This document shows, piece by piece, positions 13,069-25,785 of a stretch of 64,000 nucleotides of DNA. Position 1 is the first letter of the stretch. Each line of letters opens with the position of its first letter. Source of the stretch: Tanypteryx hageni (taxonomy: Eukaryota > Arthropoda > Insecta > Odonata > Petaluridae); contig CM054116.1 of assembly GCA_028673005.1 (NCBI GenBank), positions 64,859,682 to 64,923,681 on the forward strand, given 5' to 3'. The notes under the pieces are model-generated. The model was not told the origin of the DNA. It ran no database searches and worked only from the letters and a program-made list of their open reading frames with translations. The translations under genes and the position numbers were made by a program.

Positions 13069-14520
13069 GCATAGAGTATGCGAGCATAAAATGAAAATAA
13101 GGTGGATCGAATGTCTCTAAATTAGAATCCGTACCTTTATTCATTAGCTTCTATCATTACACGAAAATTCAGGAAAACAATAAACAAGTTCTCATATTAT
13201 AATATCTTGAAGTATTTACCACCCCAAACATAATTTCCGGTTACGCGGCTGCTATCAAATGTGATTCTCTATTCTAAAAATACTTTTGGGTACATATTAC
13301 TAAGCATATAAAACTCCAATACGTTACTTACGATATTATGACCCAACAAAAATAATCCTTACTCTTAAAATCATACCAAATTATATACTTCCTCTCTCTT
13401 TCTGAAATAATTTTGCTTGGGATGATATTGAACTTATTTGAATTTTATTTGCACCCTCGATTATTTGCATATCATCCAAGTATGCATTTTCCATTAATAT
13501 TTCTTTTACTTATACATATATTGTATTATAACTTAAAATTGTAATTGCAATATACAATATATTACCAATTCAATTTTTACTATATAAAAATCACACCTAT
13601 TATTTCCTGGAAATATTATTTCAAAATGTTCTAAGATTCAATGCTGACATAATTCATTGATTTTATTCTACAATTTGATGCAAATAGAAGTATATGTAGC
13701 CATTAAACTGATATTAACGCGATTTAATTTACAAGCATCGAAGGATTACTGGCATCGGCTTTATTCTGTACAAAAATTCATGGCTTTGATCAGCCATCTT
13801 TCGGGACGGAGGTTGAAAAATCTCGTGATGCAATCTTGTTTGCTAAGGCGAGGCGGTGGTATGGTTTGGGAGGAGTGAGAGGCGTGGAGGGTCTGGCGCC
13901 CATCCATCCTCTGTTGTCAGGCCAGGCGAAAAGGAAAGAGAGTTACGTATACCTTTGGTAGTGCAAGAAACCATTAAACTCACCTCCATCCCTCGCCAAT
14001 GGCAAAAGGAGAAAGCGCAGATTCCAGTGAATTTGGTCATTTCCTGCCTTTGATAGGGATTCTCAGTTTGTGGTACGGTTTCTGGCGCATCGATTGGTTG
14101 AAAACGCAATGGCTCCGATATCAATGAGTAAGTTACATGATTGTTTACATTAACTACGTAAATTATCATTACCTGAAAATATAGAACAGGTAATACTCAA
14201 ACCCACAGAAGGTTGGAACCAAATTTTATAGTCTCCATGATATGTTTTCTAAGTAAGTTATTTAATTTTTTATAACAAAATTAAATGTGTTACCTCAGCC
14301 AATAATTGTTGTCTTTAATGCATATTAAAAAATTTGAAGCTTTAATAATAAAATGCCAAAGTTTCATTAAAAATGAATGCCCGCTTTATATATAGTGAGA
14401 ACTTTATTATATATTTTTTGGCTAGTGACGTTTAGAGGTAAATCCGAATATCACTATGTAAATATTTTTATGCAGAATATACGCAGTCTATTTATGGTTA
14501 AAAACAATGTTCCTCCAATA
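13069..14520. other. no gene recognised; GC-rich patch at 13.80-14.06 kb
   Basis: The patch keeps open frames on both strands (13843-14169 minus, 13856-14053 plus). Neither has a recognised motif and they overlap each other, so at most one could be real. Confidence 0.35.
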
Positions 14521-14660
14521 CCCATAAAAAGGTTGGCTAACCAAGATCCACACATTTCGGCTAAGCAGCCTTCATCAGTGGTGATACACCCATAGTATAT
14601 TCCAAAAAAGAACTTGGCTGCTTTATAGCCGAAATTCGTGTCTATTTTCCCAAACTACCT
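14521..14660. mobile_element. Penelope-type terminal fragment with hammerhead core (family A), inverted pair
   Basis: The left half holds a full core on the minus strand. The right half has a partner on the plus strand, ggctgctttatagccgaaa, that has lost its CTGANGA box. The shared string ctaacc...catttcggct links this locus to 40.1 and 52.3 kb. Confidence 0.55.
14555..14578 (-). ncRNA. candidate hammerhead ribozyme core, family A
   Basis: Minus strand: CTGATGA, a stem-loop (aGGCTgcttAGCC) and GAAA. Both invariant boxes are complete and stem II has 4 G/C-rich pairs. Cleavage-site and stem I pairing were not established. Confidence 0.55.
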
Positions 14661-15800
14661 ATTGAAGAACCATCGTTTTTCGAAGTTGATTTCTGTCATA
14701 AGGTGAGCTCAATGATTTGTATTCTCCATATTTACGATATGGGACTAGAATACACTATCTCACTAGAGTGGAGATATCTAAAATGGTAAGTCCTCTCCAA
14801 GTCTTATGAAACCAGCACTAATTTGGCAATGATTACTTCATTGTAGGTTTATATAAGATTAATTATCGAATAAATTGTTTTTAAGTTATAATTAAAAGAA
14901 TGAATAAAGAAAATTTTATTGCGATAAAACTTAGATATGTAAACTGATTTAATTGGCATGAGTCTTAATTTAAAAATAATTCCATAGCAATAGAATCTTT
15001 TCAATAACAGTATGTTTAACTTGAGTTTCAAGGTGTTCATGTTCTGGTAAAGAAAACCGTATATAAAATAATTCAGTGCAATTTATTCCAAAAATGCATA
15101 AAAAAGAAAATAAAATTCGAAGAGATTTGTAAATAAAGATGGAGTTAATGGTTTCCTATGGCTTTGGTGTTAACTTAGCTCATAGCGTGAGGGCAACCAC
15201 TTAACGGACCCACGTGATTCCAGACGCTTCTTCTCTGCGTGCCTCAATGTCAGATACACCTCTTAACACGCGAGAAGACGAGTCAGGGATGTTACAGTGG
15301 ATGAACACGAAACAAATGAGCGCCACTTTAAGTTTTAAGGCGGATGAAAGGCGGTATTTTTCTATCTAGTTAACTAAATTTCACAGGCAAAAAGGTTAAC
15401 GCCTCTAGATTTTGCTTCTAAAGCGTGATGTTTACATTGTTTACGATGTCTTAGTTCCACGCTTCTGTCATCTGAAATATCGCTACGGTCAGGTCTTCAT
15501 GAAGTGCTTATTCCGCTGAAATAAGTGTTGAAAATAAGAAAAACGATTAGAGATATTTAGTCCTTTCACCTAGAAATATTTGTTTATTTATAGTGTCGGG
15601 TGTCGAGGCACTGTTAATTATTTGGAAGGAGGGGGAAGTAATCTTCGCTATTATTCAATATTATTTTAGTCACAGGATAAGGTTTTTAATTAAGTTAATA
15701 CAACAGAATTTTAAATGAAGCGTCAATGTTTAATTACGCTCGATTTTGGTTTAGCTAAAATATTACCGAAATTCTTTTTCTCGTTCGTATTCTTCTTTTT
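14661..15800. other. no feature seen
   Basis: AT-rich, no recognised frame. Confidence 0.5.
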
Positions 15801-15802
15801 TA

Positions 15803-15910
15803 ATATAATGTATAATATAATGTATATGTATAATATGTATAATGTATAATATGTATAATGTATAATATGTATATGTATAATATATATGTATAATGTATAA
15901 TAATAAATAA
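15803..15910. repeat. (TATAATG)-type AT microsatellite
   Basis: Irregular alternation of tataatg and tatgtataa units over about 105 bases. The tyrosine/isoleucine-rich open frame across it on the minus strand is a by-product. Confidence 0.9.
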
Positions 15911-18842
15911 TAGATACAACACTGTTAGAATAATATACGACTAAATAAATCACAGTTTTTTTTATTCCTCGCTTAAATTATAATTTTTGTCATTAGATTT
16001 TTAATGGGAAATATGTGTTTCGTATATGGTAATATCACCAATAGATCTTCCTTAGCTTGAAATAATTTCACTTCCTCCAAATATGCTTGGTTATTTAATT
16101 AGTAACACTGCTTGAAATAAGTAAATTGGAGGGTATGACTTTATATTATTCCATAAAACAAGGCCTTATAATTGCTATCAGCATTTTTGCTAACGCCTAG
16201 ATATCTGAATTCATAATTGGAATCAAAAAAATGTTTCAAGTGTTAGCATTAGAATAAATGAATGATTCACTATGGATACTCTCATTGATGCTCCAATTAT
16301 ATTTCTCTACTAGTTGTCTTTTGCAAATTTTATGGGATCATATATCTGACACACAATAAACTTGTAAGTAAGTTATTCATTTCATATTAAAAAAATTTGA
16401 GTAAAATTCAAACTCTTAAGCGTTTGAGAGTTTATTTCGGAGTTAAATATCTATTTCGATGTCAAATTGCTGAGTTCCTAAAAGCGTAATTTAATTACAA
16501 ATTGTGTTACATATGTGTGTCCTTAAACAATAGAATACATCTATAATATCTATTAAAATGTATCGAATTTCCTTATCTTACACTTTGAATTAATTTTCGA
16601 GGTGCCATATGAAAATCACGAGGATCATCGCAATCCCATCTCTAGAACGTTCAAATTTCTCTCCAAAAAGTATGAACAATATTTATTGCGTGTGTAAAAA
16701 ATTAAAATTGATATAGAACAAACTGGTTGGTATAAAATTAACATGAAATGAATAAGCGCGAGGTGTAGTTGGGCATTTGAAGGGCATACATTTCGCTCAA
16801 CTAGGATCTCACTAGTTTCTGCATATCTTAAATGCACACCTAGGATGAACTTCTCATGTAGAGTACCTTCGTATAAAAAAGGGCGTACGATTCCGTGTTA
16901 AGGTGACAGAGACGGTTGTGCTCTGCTTCAGCTGAGACTGCAGTACCATGGCCCCAATCTCGTACGTTAGTTGAAGGGCGAAGGTTTCCGATGGGAAATG
17001 TATCACTTGATCTGCAGGTTGTAATATAGGCTGGGTGCGGATACGTTTATCAGTTATCCCCTTCTGATTAAGAGGATCTCCTGCTTCATCTTCATAGTTA
17101 TTTCAGAGACGGGAATAAGAAGCCGTTTCCACAGAACCGAGACAAATCTCAATTCTGATATTCGTTTAACGGTGATAATTTTCAAAATTGGTTTGCTTTA
17201 CCATAGTTATAAAGGATAAGGATAAAAATGTATTTTTAAAATTTTCTATAAATTAAATTGCTCCAATAGCAAATGGTTGGGAAAACCAAATTTGTATTTG
17301 GCCAAAAAGAAACTGTCATACGGATACTAGGTTATTTTCTTAATTATACGCATACTGGCCATAAGACTTTGAGCGACATTTATTTATTGAATCACTCAAT
17401 TTTTGGCGTAGTGATTATAACGGGTTTTTCATATTCTCGTCATAGTTACATTTTTACTCTTAATTTCCTTCTCAATCTGAATAATTTTTGAACGTAAAAT
17501 GTTTTGCAATTGTGCTTTGGACACAACTGTAATATAATGATTGGTATTTGCACCAAAAGAATCGATGAAGAGAGTTCGTAATACAGAGCAATCAAGCCTA
17601 AAGATTATCCTGTAAAAGCAAGGGAGAACGAGATCGGAAGTGTGAAATAGCGTATTCATCATCGTCCTCGGAAGGTGAGGAGTAGAAAAATGAGAGAAAA
17701 GACGAGAAAGTTTCCTCTTCGTTAGGGATGCATTTCATAAATCATACGCCGGACCACGCGCGTGGACGGGAAAAAAGACCGTCATGCCGCGGGCTTTCAA
17801 CCCTTTATGCACACACGTAAGGACGAGCTTGGCACACCTCGTAATGCAGTAGTTTAAGAGAGGCGCGCGTGTCCCGAGTGGCATGCATGTCTGATCAGGT
17901 GGGCCGAGAGGGTGTGAGGGAAGGAGGGAGGCCGTGAGGCAACGTTTGGGAACTGCATCTCAAGATGTCGGAGGATGGGGCGGGGCTGGGTTGGGTGAAG
18001 CAGGTAGCTTGCAACCTTTTAGCGTCGCATCTTTATCTTTCATCTTTTGACTCGCAAGCCGACTTTTCCCACCCGCACCCCAAACGACCGCCCCTTTATT
18101 AACGTCTCCCCTCCTCCCCTCTCTCTCTCTTTACATTTTCTCCAGGCACCGATTCAAAAGAAAACGTAAAAAAAGACTCACAAAACGGGCACCTATAGGG
18201 AGATAACGACTTTTGGAAAAGGAGGCGATGCACTTACTGAGATTTTTTTCGTAACGGATGGGTGGCCCGTGGATAATACCGGTTGCAACATGCTCGGGTG
18301 CAATTGGGATCATAAATACCGCATTAACTGCACGAGAGCGCGCGGAGCATAGTCGTTTCTTTCGTCTCCTTTAAGTGAATAAAATGCTTTCATTTTTTAA
18401 ATGTGGCATCCGCCTACAAACAAATGTTGGGCGATTAACTGAATTGAGATGTATGGAGGTGAGAATGGAGAGACTTGGGTGTATCATTGAAAGAATTTCT
18501 TGGCCAGGATCAAAAGACTAAGCAGATGAATTTTACTTAATAATAACTAATTAAGTAATGCTGCAACTAGCATTATTTACCATAGAAAAGTTCTATGACA
18601 TAAAAATGCATCCATTGGACAAACATAATAGGAAGCATCCCAGCAACCAACTTCATTCATTGCTGAAATTATACATACGTGCCATTATAGCCATAGTCTT
18701 GGAACATGAGTCAACCTAACTAAAATTTTCCAACAAATATTTATTCTACACTGTTACATTAGATCATGTTACCTTTATAATGTTTATATTTGAAGAGGGA
18801 AGCAATAATGTTTATATACTTAGTTGAATAAGAATCAATACA
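15911..18842. other. no gene recognised; GC-rich and pyrimidine-rich patch at 17.69-18.13 kb
   Basis: The patch contains CpG-rich DNA followed by a C/T-rich stretch ending in (CT)n at about 18117-18131. It could be a promoter-like island, but no gene is attached. Confidence 0.35.
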
Positions 18843-18893
18843 GGTGGATGGTTTCGGGTTTCGCTGCGTTGAGGACATTGCTGACTCTCGACG

Positions 18894-18923
18894 TTTCGCA
18901 AGCATTGCAGCCTGCGTCTTCAG
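18894..18923 (-). ncRNA. candidate hammerhead ribozyme core, family B (copy 1)
   Basis: CTGAAGA, then a stem II hairpin (GCAGGC, loop TGCAAT, GCTTGC; six pairs with one G-U), then GAAAC. Both conserved boxes are intact. Confidence 0.65.
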
Positions 18924-19086
18924 GAGATGAAGTGAATTCCGATGGTAGGGGTCTACTTATATATCCACTCGTGTCTTTCTGAGTTTAACCGTTGCCCGTA
19001 GCATTTGGCCCCATGGGATAGAAATGCTCAGGAAGGCACAAGTGGATATATAAGTAGACCCTTACCATCGGAAATCACTTTATCTC

Positions 19087-19116
19087 CTGAAGATGCAGGA
19101 GGCAATGCTTGCGAAA
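19087..19116 (+). ncRNA. candidate hammerhead ribozyme core, family B (copy 2)
   Basis: CTGAAGA and GAAAC are intact, but stem II has drifted (GCAGGA opposite GCTTGC), so it is weaker than the inverted partner 160 bases away. Confidence 0.55.
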
Positions 19117-19167
19117 CGTCGAGAGTCAGCAATGTCCTCAATGCAGCGAAACCCGAAAACATCCACC

Positions 19168-22100
19168 AGCATTCAACAACGCAGCGAAAGCCTCCAATTC
19201 AAAATAATCAATTCATGCTAAATATTTTATGCCATGAAAACTATTTTGATCCTAAGTAGTTACGCTAAAATTCAATATAGATTTCAAGCGTTGTTGGCGT
19301 GTTTGACTTTCACACTCGAGGGAATTGATCTGCCTTCCTCGCGTTCGTATATATTCAGATCCACTTGTGTATTGGGAAGAAGACAGACCATTACAGTGCG
19401 TCGTCCCCCCTAAGCCATAAAAGAGACGTGTGGTCCAACGCTTCAATTCCTAAGGGAGTTAACAAATGACGTCACGGGAGTTTTTCCCTCCTGCCACACG
19501 CGTGAGAGAGAATTTACGCGTAAATGAATTCCCTAAGATGGTCTGCCAAGGAATTTGGAGAGAATAGCACCAGATGATTCACAACTTTTAATGAAATAGC
19601 AAAAAAGGATAATAGTGCGTTTTTTGTATGGGATAACCTTTGTTGTTTTTAACTATGTAAAAAGTAGTTTTAAGAGGGGAAGTGCATTGTGATCATAATA
19701 CTTTATGTGACATCGATAGCCTCTTTGGACGCCGTTCGTCGTGTTACACAGTGAGATAAGAACGCTCAAAGCATGTCGTATCATATTTTTTCTTTACAAT
19801 GGGATACACATGGCCGATAAAATAATTCTGAGAATGTGGCAGAACACGAACGTTTGGAGGTATGCGTTTGGAATAAATGGACGGAGGCCAGAAATTTTTC
19901 TCCGAATACGGAATGATTCACCTGATGGGAAACGCTGATACGGTTCCTATTGCTGAAAAATTACCGTCACGAATTTCAATTGTTCTGATCCTAGGTCTCC
20001 CCGTTCCTTTCCTTGGCCAGACGTGTGACACATTACGCATGGCATTACTAAAAGTTTTGCCTTTCATTTTTATTGTATGAATTTTTATATGCGAGGGAAA
20101 TAATTTCCAAAAGATCCCTTCTCTTTTTTTGGCAGTTATATAGGCATAATTTTGCAACACTTTTTGTTACAGAGTTGGAGCTTGCGCTTCATAAAAATGC
20201 TGTAACGGCATAACAGAAGGAGCAATTTCCAGATTAGGATATTTTAAGGAAATTATAATGGAACCTTTGTTCGTGTAGCGATTCATTTATTAATTATTAT
20301 TGATTACTTATCAGTTAATAATAAAACCCTTATTCTCTTGGTCGCTTGGTCACTTGGTCATTCTGTCTGTAACGCTCAATATCTCAGGCGTTTCTTCAGC
20401 CAGTTCAACCAAATTTGGTAGGAATGCTACACTATAATTTTATAATAAAATGGTTTAATTTATTTTTTATATTGTTTGATTACAAAGCCAGTTTTAAACG
20501 GGCTAATTCATTTAGTAAGATAATAGAGCAATAGTTTTCGGTCACATATTAAAAGGAACACATATGGTTGTCTGCGACTGATGTTTAATGATTTCGAAAA
20601 TTTTAATAATTAATTATTATTCAATTAAATATTTTTATTTCATAGACACATATATTGCAATAAGGCTCAAGTAAACATTCATTAGAATTGATTGAAGCCC
20701 TCATTTTATCTTTACTTTTAATTGTAATACTATACTGGATACAGATTCCGCGGTAAAACTTGAAAAAGTCTCAGATTTTAATACTCGCTGATCAGATCAG
20801 AGAGTCTAGAAATTATTAACCAATGTAAAATTGGCATTGTATAAGTTTAAGCAATCTAATTTGGTTGAAAGTCTCGTTACATTATATATTATTATAACAT
20901 ATATAATAAATGTGTGTGTCACAACATTATATATATTTTCATAACGATTTTATCCTTATCAGAGCTTTTTACACTCTTTCTTTTATTTAAAAAATCAAAA
21001 TGCGACATAGTAACGCTTAACTATCACTTTAATGAGTATTAAGAAAAATTCTCTTTAAAAGCACGCCTTAGTCTTCGCGTGTAAATAAAAATGTTCTCGC
21101 CGTTATTCTATTTTCCCCAGAAAAACGGCGAATTATAAACCGAGACGTTGAGGATTTTAAGTTTCTCTTATCTTTCAGCCGGCTTTGATCTTCATCTTCT
21201 CTTAAATTTTGCGTCTCTCCTCCACGTTACCGTCTTATATCCTTTCAATTAAATTCGATATTCAGCATGCTGAAGACTCAAATCGTAGCAACGTGCCCTT
21301 CTTAAATGAAACTCGTCTATAACTCTGGGGCCTCCTCATCAAACACGCTCCTCCGTGAGAGGATTCCGGATCCTTTTTTACTTTCCTTTCTCTCCTCTTT
21401 CTCTCAACCATGTTCCTCTTCCCTTTTTTCTGCTCGTTATTAAGATATCCGGTCCACTTCTCTTCATACACTTCTTTTATGCACCTCAACACAAATTGCA
21501 TTATTTTATTCCACGAAACCAGTTTTATTGCGAGTCTTCGGCTAACAAGGTTCAGAATCCTTGCGTCAAAGCTAAAGGACGGCAATTGCACTGTGCTAAT
21601 GATGTCTTAAATTCGCAGCTTCCTGTATTCCACGGCATAAGTAATGTGTCCTGTTTGGAAGAGCAAAAAAATATCGAAAGGTTGATTTATCGACGCGAAT
21701 AATTTAGCCATATATATTTTTAAAGGCTTCTTTTTTGCCTCGCGTCGATACAATCTGTAAAAATTAATTTCTCGTGTTCGAAGTAGGTGGTCCGTAATTT
21801 GTAGAATCTAACTTCCTATTCATGGATAGCATTTACAAACTGCGCCTCTCCAGTGGGTTGGCCAAATATTTTTCTAGCTATTTGATTTCAACAAGAAGGA
21901 GAGCTTAAAAATTCTTTCTTGAAATGAAAGTATAATTAAAAATCACCAAAGGGATGTGATACGTATGATATAATCTATGAGAATACAGTAATGCCTCAAA
22001 ATATCACTAATCATTATTCTCAAAGTAGCAGAAGTACCCGATGTTTTTCGGGTTTAAGATTAAGCATAAATAATAAAAAAGGTTTGATTTTTTTATCCTC

Positions 22101-23052
22101 CAAATATGAAGTTGGAAGTCTTGTGTTTAGTGTTAGGTATGTACTCTCATATACAAACTATATTTCTCAGAATTCTATCTTTTTATCTTTTAATTTATTT
22201 TGTAAAATATTTCATTTACAACCAAACGTGCCGTTCTATGCGCATTTATAAAAGGTAAATTAATGCATCAAAGGTCATGAATTACTCTTTATTACGGTTT
22301 AAATGAGGCATTTTCTTCTTTATACGTTCTGTAGTATTTGAGTTTCAAAATCGTATAGGCAAATCTTAGATAAAGGGGATGAATACATAGCCATTTTTGT
22401 ATAAAACATCCTACAGTGGCCGCGGATAACTTTGAGGGTCAACAAAACATAGCTTATGTCTCCTTACTGATAAAAACACGTTTCCATGGTATAATTGAGG
22501 CTATTAGTTGTGGTGTAAATACGAAATATACCCATATTCATACAAACAGTATGCTTTATGTAGATACATACACTATACGTAAATGTTTCCAATATTGAGG
22601 TTTTATTTACTTATGTTGTAAAAAAGGAATGCGTTTTTAGAATTATGTCAGAGCGCATTCATGTACAGAAGTTTAGTAACATTTAAGATTTTTGTAAGTT
22701 TTTTCCTATTTATCTTTTCTGGTATTTTTTATTGCGTAACAATGTTTTCACGCAAACATATGTAATTCATATTCAGGTTTATTAGGTTCATCGAATATTC
22801 ACAGCTATCTCAATTAACATTATATCAACAATGCCTCTAAAGTTCCAACATTATATTGCCACTATATTCATCTATTCCAATTCCCTTTTGATAAAAAAAT
22901 CTTGCTCTTCGTGCACTGCCATCGAAGAAAATTGGAGATTTTCTTAAAAAGTCGATGTGTTATTTCTTGTGAAATGACGAGGCCTCAATGGAAAATTTAA
23001 TTTAACGGAGAAATAAAAACTGCCTCTTAACATGCTTTCGGTATCAATTTGT
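19168..23052. other. no gene recognised
   Basis: Mostly AT-rich. Around 20340-20420 there is a string (cttggtcattctgtctgtaacgc, shortened here) of the kind common in arthropod TE remnants, not assigned to a family. Overlapping open frames at 21262-21702 derive from a pyrimidine-rich tract and show no domain. Confidence 0.4.
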
Positions 23053-23326
23053 GTTATACCTAGGCTTGGTAGGATCGATTTAAATCGAAAAACGTCGATT
23101 TAAAAAAATCAAAATCGACGAAAATGAATAGTCGTTGATAATTGTCGATTTTCCAACAAGATGGAAAAGTATACGTCCCAAAACCTACTCTGAATTATAA
23201 TACATATTTAAGTCGTTTCTGTTTACTTCTTTCGCAGTATTATTTTCTACCTACGATTTCGTTCCTTTTCTGGGCTTGCATTAACAGTGGGATTGAAAGG
23301 AGAGTATTTAATTACACTCAAATACG

Positions 23327-23769
23327 CAGTGGCGGATTAAGGTACCTGGAGGCCCCAGGCGCAAAGGATTCGGGAGGCCACCCAACTCTCCGTGAGGGGG
23401 GAGGGGGTTCTCAAGCTACAAAAATTTTTATAACTCAGGAATTGAAAAAAATGTGTTAATCAGCAGATTAAACAAATTGAATTACAGACATGCACAAATA
23501 AAAAAATTAATATTTATTATATAAACGCCAGCGGCAACTGTGAGATGTGTCTGCGAATGATGCAAGGGATGTTACAATGTTACCGTTACATTGTAACAAA
23601 CCTAAGTAAAAACACAAGATGTTTACGTAAGTAATAGATTATACTATTTGTGAAACATTTTACTAAATGGTTAATATATAAAAAATCGAGTTTTCACTGT
23701 TTTGAGGCTCCCATGAGCGTCGAGGCCCCAGGCGAGCGCCTCATGCGCCTGTGCGGTAATCCGCCACTG
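23327..23769. mobile_element. nested hAT MITE, cagtggcggatta class
   Basis: Ends are CAGTGGCGGATTA and TAATCCGCCACTG, with flanks caaatacg and caaatatg (7 of 8 identical). 443 bp. The subterminal gaggccccaggcg is shared by both ends. It sits in the larger hAT and adds a spurious C-terminal extension to the ORF beside it. Confidence 0.85.
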
Positions 23770-23777
23770 CAAATATG

Positions 23778-24134
23778 CATCTTTTTGAAAAGCTCACGCT
23801 TCTGCTCTGGATAATCAGGTAACCGCAAGGCCATAGGGTAGTTTTGAGAACACGTGTTTCTTACCACTTTTAAGGTTTTTGGGATTATATTTTCCGACCT
23901 AATGGTGGGATATTCCACGAGCCTTTCTATACTGATAAGGTCATGAATATGCCCTGCTGAGAATGCCTCGACTCCTGTTAACAAGGTTTGGAAGAAAGGA
24001 ATCGTTTTTATATCCCTTCCACTCATCAACCCCGTGGAGTGTATTCCGTAAAAAAATATTTCTCGATCCTTTCTAGAGTTTTTCCTATAGATGACCTTAT
24101 TGTATGCACTTTCATCGGTTCTCCCTATGCACAA
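23778..24134 (-). pseudogene. unidentified protein fragment inside the hAT element
   Basis: An open frame of about 120 codons reads, in part, GHIHDLISIERLVEYPTIR and NYPMALRLPDYPEQKRELF. Its composition is that of a folded protein, not low-complexity shadow sequence. If the nested MITE is removed, the frame ends KKMHI and stop within a few bases, so the C-terminus is natural. Upstream, related-looking sequence continues in other frames (DPSWINLRKRLPKYW), suggesting frameshifts. I do not recognise the family: it may be transposon-encoded or a captured host exon. Confidence 0.4.
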
Positions 24135-25141
24135 CCCAATATTTTGGCAGTCTTTTTCGTAAATTTATCCAGGAAGGATCGTTCCTCTCCTGTGCTTTAG
24201 GCTCCTTCGTCTTTTTCTACAGGTTAGTAAATTTCAATTTATATATAATGGTTTAAAAAAGGTGCATATAAATTAGCAATCGTTACTAAAAGTTGAACAG
24301 AGATCAAACATTAATATTTATTTGCTATTTGTTGTAAAATATTTTGCCGATTGGAAAAACACATTTTAATCAGGATTTGAGGTACGACTGTTGATCGAGC
24401 GCACAATAATAGTCTAATTTTCTCACTTTGTATTTTATGTTAAATAAAGAGAATATGTAGTGCAATGATTAAATATATTAAATTATATAATGTATTATAT
24501 AGTCCTTTTTTGATGTCTAAAGTATTATTATGATAATTATATCGTTAATGTTTATTCCTTAAATGCCATCAACGAATGTCTAAAAGCCTTTACGCTGAAC
24601 TCGCATATTATTTTTTAAAGAATACTTCTCGGCAAAAGCAACATCATATTGTTTGGATTTCATAAATTAATTGTTTTCTAGTTTTCATTATACAATTTAA
24701 TGAGGTAAATCATAATTTACTATCTGCTTTCGCGATATAATATATTTGTCACCGACCCGATAAGAACTATACGAAATCAAAAATATCTAGATTTGGAAAT
24801 ACCAGTTTATGATGTTTGAGATTAAAAATATACTGTTTCATTGTGGTAAAACAACAATAATATTCTCTTGACCGATATGCAAAGTGCTAATTTGGTTTAA
24901 TCATCAAGATTTAGTTAGTAAAAGGCGTGAATTAACTATTAATATACATAGGTTGGTTGCCAAAATTATCACGTTTGGCAAAATTTGTTAGGAAGGAGTG
25001 AAAATACAAAAACAAGAAATATCGTTTTGTGTTCGCACGATGAACTTTTCACTGCACTAGTTATTTCTTGTTACTTAAAGAGGTAAGTTTTCAAGTGAAA
25101 ATATTCTTATATAAATGTGTTTATATAAATAATAAATAAAC

Positions 25142-25142
<1 letters not shown>

Positions 25143-25193
<51 letters not shown>
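25143..25193. repeat. (TA)n microsatellite
   Basis: About 51 bases of pure TA inside the hAT element. Confidence 0.95.
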
Positions 25194-25195
<2 letters not shown>

Positions 25196-25785
25196 CATTA
25201 CGCATTAACACGTTGTGTACCGGATTTAGATTCTTGTAGTACACTCAGTTCATGGACATTTTGTCAGGAATCCAAAAAACGCCCGCGAAATCTCGTGACC
25301 TGCTCAAATGTAATTTTCTTGGTTTAAAGTTAAGGTTTAATTAGTAAAAGATCAAATTAACGATTTAAATATACTTTTTACGTTGTTGAAAGTGAATAGT
25401 AGAAATTTAACGTCATATAGAGCCAAAACGATTCCATTTTCGAGGAACTTATTTTTCAGGAATTTATATAATATAAAAATTTAAATAAATAATCCGAGTA
25501 TTGTAAAATAAACGTATATTTTACGTAGAATTTCGATGTAAAAAGTAAATTTAAATCATGAAATTGAAAGGCCGAAAACTGCCAGCCCTATATTTAAGTA
25601 GTAATTTTTAACGCCGTTATCCGTTGAAAATCTCTCGAGAAAATAAATGTCGATTTTAAAAAAAATAAACGTCGAATTCTACCAAGTAGCAATTTGAAGC
25701 GTCGATATTCGTCGAAAATCTGTCGGGAAAAAAACGTCGATTTAAAAAAAATTAAATGTCGAATCCTACCAGGCTTAGTTATACC

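Larger units (their letters stand above)
18843..19167. mobile_element. Penelope-type inverted repeat with two hammerhead cores (family B)
   Basis: Two arms of about 131 bp (18843-18973 and 19037-19167) are near-exact inverted copies separated by 63 bases. Each carries a hammerhead core, oriented outward on opposite strands. Penelope-like retroelements are known to encode such motifs in their terminal repeats and often leave inverted partial copies. No reverse transcriptase is present. Confidence 0.65.
23061..25777. mobile_element. hAT element with perfect 8-bp target duplication
   Basis: The left terminus taggcttggtaggat and reversed right terminus taagcctggtaggat are inverted copies. Both sides are flanked by gttatacc (23053-23060 and 25778-25785). 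The 2.7-kb interior has A/T-rich subterminal repeats with gtcgat/gtcgaa motifs, a nested hAT MITE, a (TA)n tract and an unidentified ORF fragment. No hAT transposase signature was recognised, so it is probably non-autonomous. Confidence 0.85.
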
